Assembly: GCA_018901125.1 (NCBI GenBank)
Contig: JAHIFE010000118.1
Coordinates: 1-47,196, forward strand
Length of the DNA stretch: 47,196 nucleotides
Direction: 5' to 3'
From: Pseudomonadota bacterium
GTDB lineage: Bacteria > Desulfobacterota > Desulfobacteria > Desulfobacterales > RPRI01
Below, one piece after another: positions 43,903 through 47,196 of the stretch. The position numbers were made by a program, and so were the translations under genes. How positions within the stretch are numbered: the first letter of the stretch is position 1; each line of letters begins with the position of its first letter. The notes under the pieces are model-generated. The model saw only the letters and a program-made list of their open reading frames with translations. It did not search any database and was not told the DNA's origin.

Positions 43903-45057
43903 ATGGATATAAAAACAAAACCCAAAAAGATAATGAGCATCATTAGGCTTTCATTTCTGTTTATTATCTTTCTCGCAGTAATTTACTATGCGTTTGGTGA
44001 GAAGATTAACAAGCGATTAGGAAATATCGCCCAAAGTCATGTCTTCGATAGAGCTGGAATTATAAGCTCCTCAGATTTACCCAAATTTGAATGGCTGCTT
44101 GATTTAATAGAAAAAGAATCAGATCTTGATATTAAATTCCTATTCTTGAAAACCATCGGTACTGCAACTATTGAAGAAGTTGCAGTGGAAAAAATGGATG
44201 AATATGGGATAGGTCGCCATGGCAGGGAGGAGCGCGGAGTTCTTTTTCTCTATGTGATGGATAAAAAGAAGCTCAGAATAGAAGTTGGATATGGCCTCGA
44301 GACCTACTTTCCGGACATATTTGTTGGTTACTTGATCAGAAATCAAGCTGATGCTTTTTTCAAAGCTTCAAATCCAAACTTAGGCTTGAGACTTTTAATT
44401 CGTATTCTCCATCATAGGATCCGGGAAGCAGTTCTAAACAAAGATTATGACCCAAGCATTTTGGAAAGAGGAATTAGATTATCACATCTGTCTGGTGGTG
44501 CCGGGGCAGCAGCAGAAGTCGGAGCGAATAATCAAGGCCAAATATTTAAGCGTGATCAATATGACGAAGAAAGGAAGGAGCGGCTTGTGGCCACCGATAC
44601 AGTGGTTGGGACCTTCGATAATTACATTGATTGGCTTTATGGTCGCAAATTTGATCCGAATGTAGATCTCTTCACCAAAGATAGTTTTTCTGTTTTGAAC
44701 AGATTCCCTATGACACCAGCCTACTTTGATTATATACTTATGCTGTACGCGGGAAAACAGTATAAAATCGTTAAACATGGTGATCTTGCTATCCTTTATT
44801 TTACTGATGACCCGCTCGCTTCACCTCTATTCTTTAATAGAACAGAGGGTAAGTGGAGGCTCAATATTACAGCAGAAATAAGGAACTCCCGAAACCATGT
44901 CGGTGGAGTATATTCATGGTCATACAATCCTGATAGCAGGGATGAATTTGCAAGGACATTTAAAAATATACTTGTAAATATAAGAGGTTATTATCGCTTT
45001 CAAGATGGCGACAACCGAAAACTTCCTGTGAAGGTTGATGTCCAGAAAAAGTCATAG
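43903..45057 (+). CDS. TPM-domain (YgcG-like) single-pass membrane protein
   Basis: 384 residues from the ATG at 43903, which has GGGAGG only two bases upstream; an ATG at 43888 or a TTG at 43867 would lengthen it. One N-terminal membrane helix (~10-30, MSIIRLSFLFIIFLAVIYYAF) is followed by a TPM domain (~40-170: VFDRAGIISSSDLPKFEWLL, RGVLFLYVMDKKKLRIEVGYGLE). A Gly/Ala-rich stretch (SGGAGAAAEVGAN) then leads to a second domain of about 180 residues which I do not recognise. TPM proteins act at membranes in photosystem repair in plants and in unknown bacterial functions. The gene stands alone between large palindromes and a pseudogene. Confidence 0.78.
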   Translation: MDIKTKPKKIMSIIRLSFLFIIFLAVIYYAFGEKINKRLGNIAQSHVFDRAGIISSSDLPKFEWLLDLIEKESDLDIKFLFLKTIGTATIEEVAVEKMDEYGIGRHGREERGVLFLYVMDKKKLRIEVGYGLETYFPDIFVGYLIRNQADAFFKASNPNLGLRLLIRILHHRIREAVLNKDYDPSILERGIRLSHLSGGAGAAAEVGANNQGQIFKRDQYDEERKERLVATDTVVGTFDNYIDWLYGRKFDPNVDLFTKDSFSVLNRFPMTPAYFDYILMLYAGKQYKIVKHGDLAILYFTDDPLASPLFFNRTEGKWRLNITAEIRNSRNHVGGVYSWSYNPDSRDEFARTFKNILVNIRGYYRFQDGDNRKLPVKVDVQKKS

Positions 45058-45194
45058 CATAACAAGACACTAAACACAGATGGCCTAATGCGGGGCAATT
45101 TGAACAAAATTGCTGTTAACAACATTGTGTGTATTCTGGTAGTTGGTACATTTCTATCCGCCTCTGGTTAGTTCATGGTTGATATGTGAAAATC

Positions 45195-45810
45195 ATGAAT
45201 ACGAAAACAAATAGATCAAAAAAATTACTGGACGCTTTACAGTCTTTTGAATTTTAGCAAATTTACCGTTATTGTTCTTTCTGCTTTTCGGTCCCAAAGA
45301 AGGCATGGAGGAATTAGCCATCCTCTTTCCTTGGTTATTCATCGGGCAATACATTTAACTCTCGTACTGCCAGCGTTGCTTTTCGTGCTGAATTCCCTTC
45401 ATCATTTGGCCAATAGCTGGAGCTATATTTATTTTTTGGTTTTTTTCGGGTTTCACGTTGTTTATTTAATCCAGGTTAACGCCATTGATACGCGGATTCA
45501 TCAGAAAATCATCACCGTGTGGAAACCGGATCAAGCCGAATTGCACAAGCTCCTGTCCGAACTTCGATACATACCATCCGAGGTTAAAACGACTTGGGTA
45601 GCGCAATTGATCATCAACGGGTTGATGTAAACGCCATGTTTCCCGGCGATCACCAGTCCGCCTTGTAAAAGGCAGGATACATCGATCGGAGATCCTCGAA
45701 TCATTGAATTATTGTTAAATAAAGGCGCACTCGTGGATGTGCCGCCTGATAAATCCACAACGGCTCTATGTTGGGTTGCTGGATCTTGCAGCCTGATTCA
45801 ACGGCGTTGA
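45195..45810 (+). pseudogene. Decayed membrane protein with ankyrin-like repeats
   Basis: No single open frame covers it, but consecutive pieces in different frames read as one protein. MNTKTNRSKKLLDALQSFEF (from the ATG at 45195) ends at a stop; then LANLPLLFFLLFGPKEGMEE and LAILFPWLFIGQY in a second frame; then LTLVLPALLFVLNSLHHL and SYIYFLVFFGFHVVYLIQVN in a third. Next come ankyrin-like pieces: WVAQLIINGVDVNA after a shift near 45620, an internal stop, and GDPRIIELLLNKGALVDV followed by TTALCWVAG. The 127-residue frame at 45247-45630 is just the longest surviving piece. At least three frameshifts or stops are needed. Function was probably a membrane-attached ankyrin protein. Confidence 0.6.
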
Positions 45811-45936
45811 CTGCTTTTTACCCCGATCAATAATACTGCTTTCGCAACGGTATTTTTCAATTTATAAGTTATCTGCAGATTTTATCATGCTCTGAAACCT
45901 GACCGTTCCGGCTGTATTTTTTGTTTATTATGGATT

Positions 45937-46078
45937 GAGCCAATTCCAAAACGCCCCATTTTGGCCGATCTCTGCGTTGGGATCAAATTTTAATCCTCGA
46001 AATACTCTATGTATTCCTGCGGTTAAAATTTTCGCCCGCCTTGAGCTTGACCAAACTGAAACGTTTTGAAACTGACTC
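45937..46078. repeat. Palindromic dispersed repeat, copy 3
   Basis: Core 45939-46076, same length as the other copies without indels, closest to copy 2 in the left half and to copy 1 at the inner stem. The outer ends are more worn (GCCAATTCC and AACTGAC). It fills much of the 369-bp gap between the ankyrin pseudogene and the last gene; the rest of that gap holds nothing I recognise. Confidence 0.85.
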
Positions 46079-46179
46079 GATTGATAAATAATTAAGATAT
46101 TTTTAAGTTGTACCGATATACGGGATAACTGATTCGATATTAAATTGATTACAATCTCAAAAGAAAGAGTGAATGAAAA

Positions 46180-47097
46180 ATGAATGCAATATCCCAAAAC
46201 CCGTCACTTTTTAAAGATTTTACCGGATTTCCGATGGAAAACGGCAAGTTTTATGCCGCTCAATTCAACCAGGTTACAACGTCCCAGGAAAACAGTAAGG
46301 ACATTACAATTCTTACAGCAGAGGGGGATAAAGTAACCATTTCGGCCGATTCTCAACGCACCAGTCAATATACCACTTATAACGGTTTAGCTCGTGTAAA
46401 TGACATGTCTATGAGTTTGCAAGGGAAAAGTATCTCAATAGATAGCAGCAGTGAGTTTTCAATGATAGTGGAAGGGGATTTAAACGAGCAGGAAATGAAA
46501 GATATTCAAAAGGCCATGAAAACCATTGATAAAATCATGCAATCTGTTCTTTCGGGTAATTCGGAAAATACTATGGCCATGGTAAACAAGATTGGGAATT
46601 TAGGGTCAATTTCTTCTTTTGAAGCCACTATGGAATCAAAGAATAGTGTGATCGTGGAACAGGCGTTCATGATGGTTGCTGAAGGAGCAACTGAAGCAGT
46701 ATCAGACGGGGAGATTGAGGGAAGCACCTCCAATCAGGATTCTCTGAAACCGGCAACCGATAAAATAATGGACATTGTTGATAGTTCAGGAATAAAACCT
46801 TCTAAATTCATCAAACCGCTAAACCAGTATCTGTCCAACCATCTTGATAGAATTTCAGGAGATGACAATGTGCATCCCAAGCGGCTTGAAATGGGCAAAA
46901 GGATGAGGTCTGAAATTCTGGATCGTATAAAACAATTGAATGAAGCAAAAGAAGGGATTTCCGAATCAGTACCTGTGAATGAAGGCCTGCCTAAGGTTGC
47001 TGAAAATATAGCCTCCGTTTCAGATGGATCAGCAAATATTAAAACCGATCCTTCAATCGGATCTTCCCCCATTAAAGAAACGAACTATGGCATATAA
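46180..47097 (+). CDS. Unrecognised acidic, helix-rich protein
   Basis: 305 residues, no signal peptide and no cysteine. The first ~95 residues are Ser/Thr-rich with beta character (DITILTAEGDKVTISADSQ, SMSLQGKSISIDSSSEFSM). A helical segment follows (~98-165: LNEQEMKDIQKAMKTIDKIM), then a linker and a second helical part (~190-265). Its tail is low in complexity (Ser, Asn, Glu). The pattern resembles uncharacterised Desulfobacterota proteins, some of the DUF5610 kind, but I do not claim that. Coding is supported by length and even codon use. The ATG has a weak AAGAAAGAG site upstream. The gene stands alone behind repeat copy 3. Confidence 0.75.
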   Translation: MNAISQNPSLFKDFTGFPMENGKFYAAQFNQVTTSQENSKDITILTAEGDKVTISADSQRTSQYTTYNGLARVNDMSMSLQGKSISIDSSSEFSMIVEGDLNEQEMKDIQKAMKTIDKIMQSVLSGNSENTMAMVNKIGNLGSISSFEATMESKNSVIVEQAFMMVAEGATEAVSDGEIEGSTSNQDSLKPATDKIMDIVDSSGIKPSKFIKPLNQYLSNHLDRISGDDNVHPKRLEMGKRMRSEILDRIKQLNEAKEGISESVPVNEGLPKVAENIASVSDGSANIKTDPSIGSSPIKETNYGI

Positions 47098-47155
47098 CGA
47101 TTTATATTTATTATCGTTTTCTCTCTGATGTTAGCATTTTCTTAGTGTACACATT

Positions 47156-47184
47156 TGCCGTCCGTGATGGAAGAACGGATGGCA
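47156..47184. terminator. Short hairpin after the last gene
   Basis: TGCCGTCCGT (47156-47165) pairs with ACGGATGGCA (47175-47184), 10 bp with one G-U and a loop of 9. It lies about 60 bp after the stop codon, with no T-run, so a terminator role is only possible. Confidence 0.4.
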
Positions 47185-47196
47185 GACTTACCATAG

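Noticed and set aside
43740-45180. Integron cassette around the TPM-domain gene
   Set aside because: The flanking palindromes lack the paired RYYYAAC/GTTRRRY core sites of attC, and no integrase or other cassettes are present.
45247-45630. 127-residue TTG-started open frame as a real membrane protein
   Set aside because: Adjacent frames continue the same kind of protein upstream and downstream, and ankyrin-like sequence follows across stops and shifts; it is better read as part of a pseudogene.
1-47196. CRISPR arrays, tRNA or rRNA genes, prophage
   Set aside because: No regularly spaced direct repeats, cloverleaf sequence, rRNA segments or phage structural genes were noticed on either strand.

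Overview
The window is AT-rich bacterial DNA of a kind expected from a strictly anaerobic, sulfate-reducing or syntrophic Desulfobacterota relative (Desulfobacterales-like). This rests on content only: an acyl-CoA/aromatic catabolic island run by sigma-54 activators, a 4-hydroxybenzoyl-CoA-reductase-type molybdoenzyme with the extra Fe-S insert, a corrinoid methyltransferase pair, tungstate uptake and DUF362-ferredoxin. No rRNA, tRNA, CRISPR array or intact transposase was seen.

Region 1 (1-3.2 kb): start of a corrinoid protein with its UroD-fold methyltransferase (minus strand), then a regulator built from an IS630-type HTH fused to an XRE-type HTH. Region 2 (3.2-19.7 kb): two minus-strand catabolic operons, each with a sigma-54 promoter and palindromic enhancer sites, and each facing a divergent gene for one of two closely paralogous GAF-AAA+ activators. 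Operon A encodes acyl-CoA dehydrogenase, an HMG-CoA-synthase-fold/DUF35 fusion that has lost its catalytic residues, a thiolase, and the small and large subunits of a B12 acyl-CoA mutase whose substrate-pocket motifs are not those of methylmalonyl-CoA mutase. Operon B encodes the 2Fe-2S, Mo and FAD/4Fe-4S subunits of an HCR-like enzyme. A hybrid sensor kinase follows. Together they suggest a CoA-thioester pathway in which a branched or dicarboxylic acyl-CoA is rearranged, dehydrogenated and thiolytically cleaved, next to reductive dehydroxylation of an aromatic acyl-CoA; the substrate is not determined.

Region 3 (19.8-29.3 kb): a PilT-like ATPase with an altered His box, an envelope thiol-redox module (TlpA-like, 1-Cys peroxiredoxin, CcdA-thioredoxin fusion), a secreted cupredoxin-like protein, an RlmL-like RNA methyltransferase overlapping a DMT exporter gene, a DUF362-ferredoxin protein and a receiver-only regulator. 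Region 4 (29.6-33.4 kb): a tungstate-uptake locus (HTH plus binding-domain regulator, TupA, TupB, TupC), fitting an anaerobe that needs tungsten. Region 5 (33.6-42.2 kb): MBL hydrolase, MmgE/PrpD protein, SET-domain protein, RecB and RecD (no recC here). Region 6 (42.3-47.2 kb): secreted MsrAB fusion, TPM-domain membrane protein behind large hairpins, a decayed ankyrin-repeat membrane gene, and an unrecognised protein.

Scattered through the window are three copies of a 138-bp imperfect palindromic repeat, a 124-bp element with 19-bp perfect terminal inverted repeats, and other long palindromes, one of them inside the tup locus.
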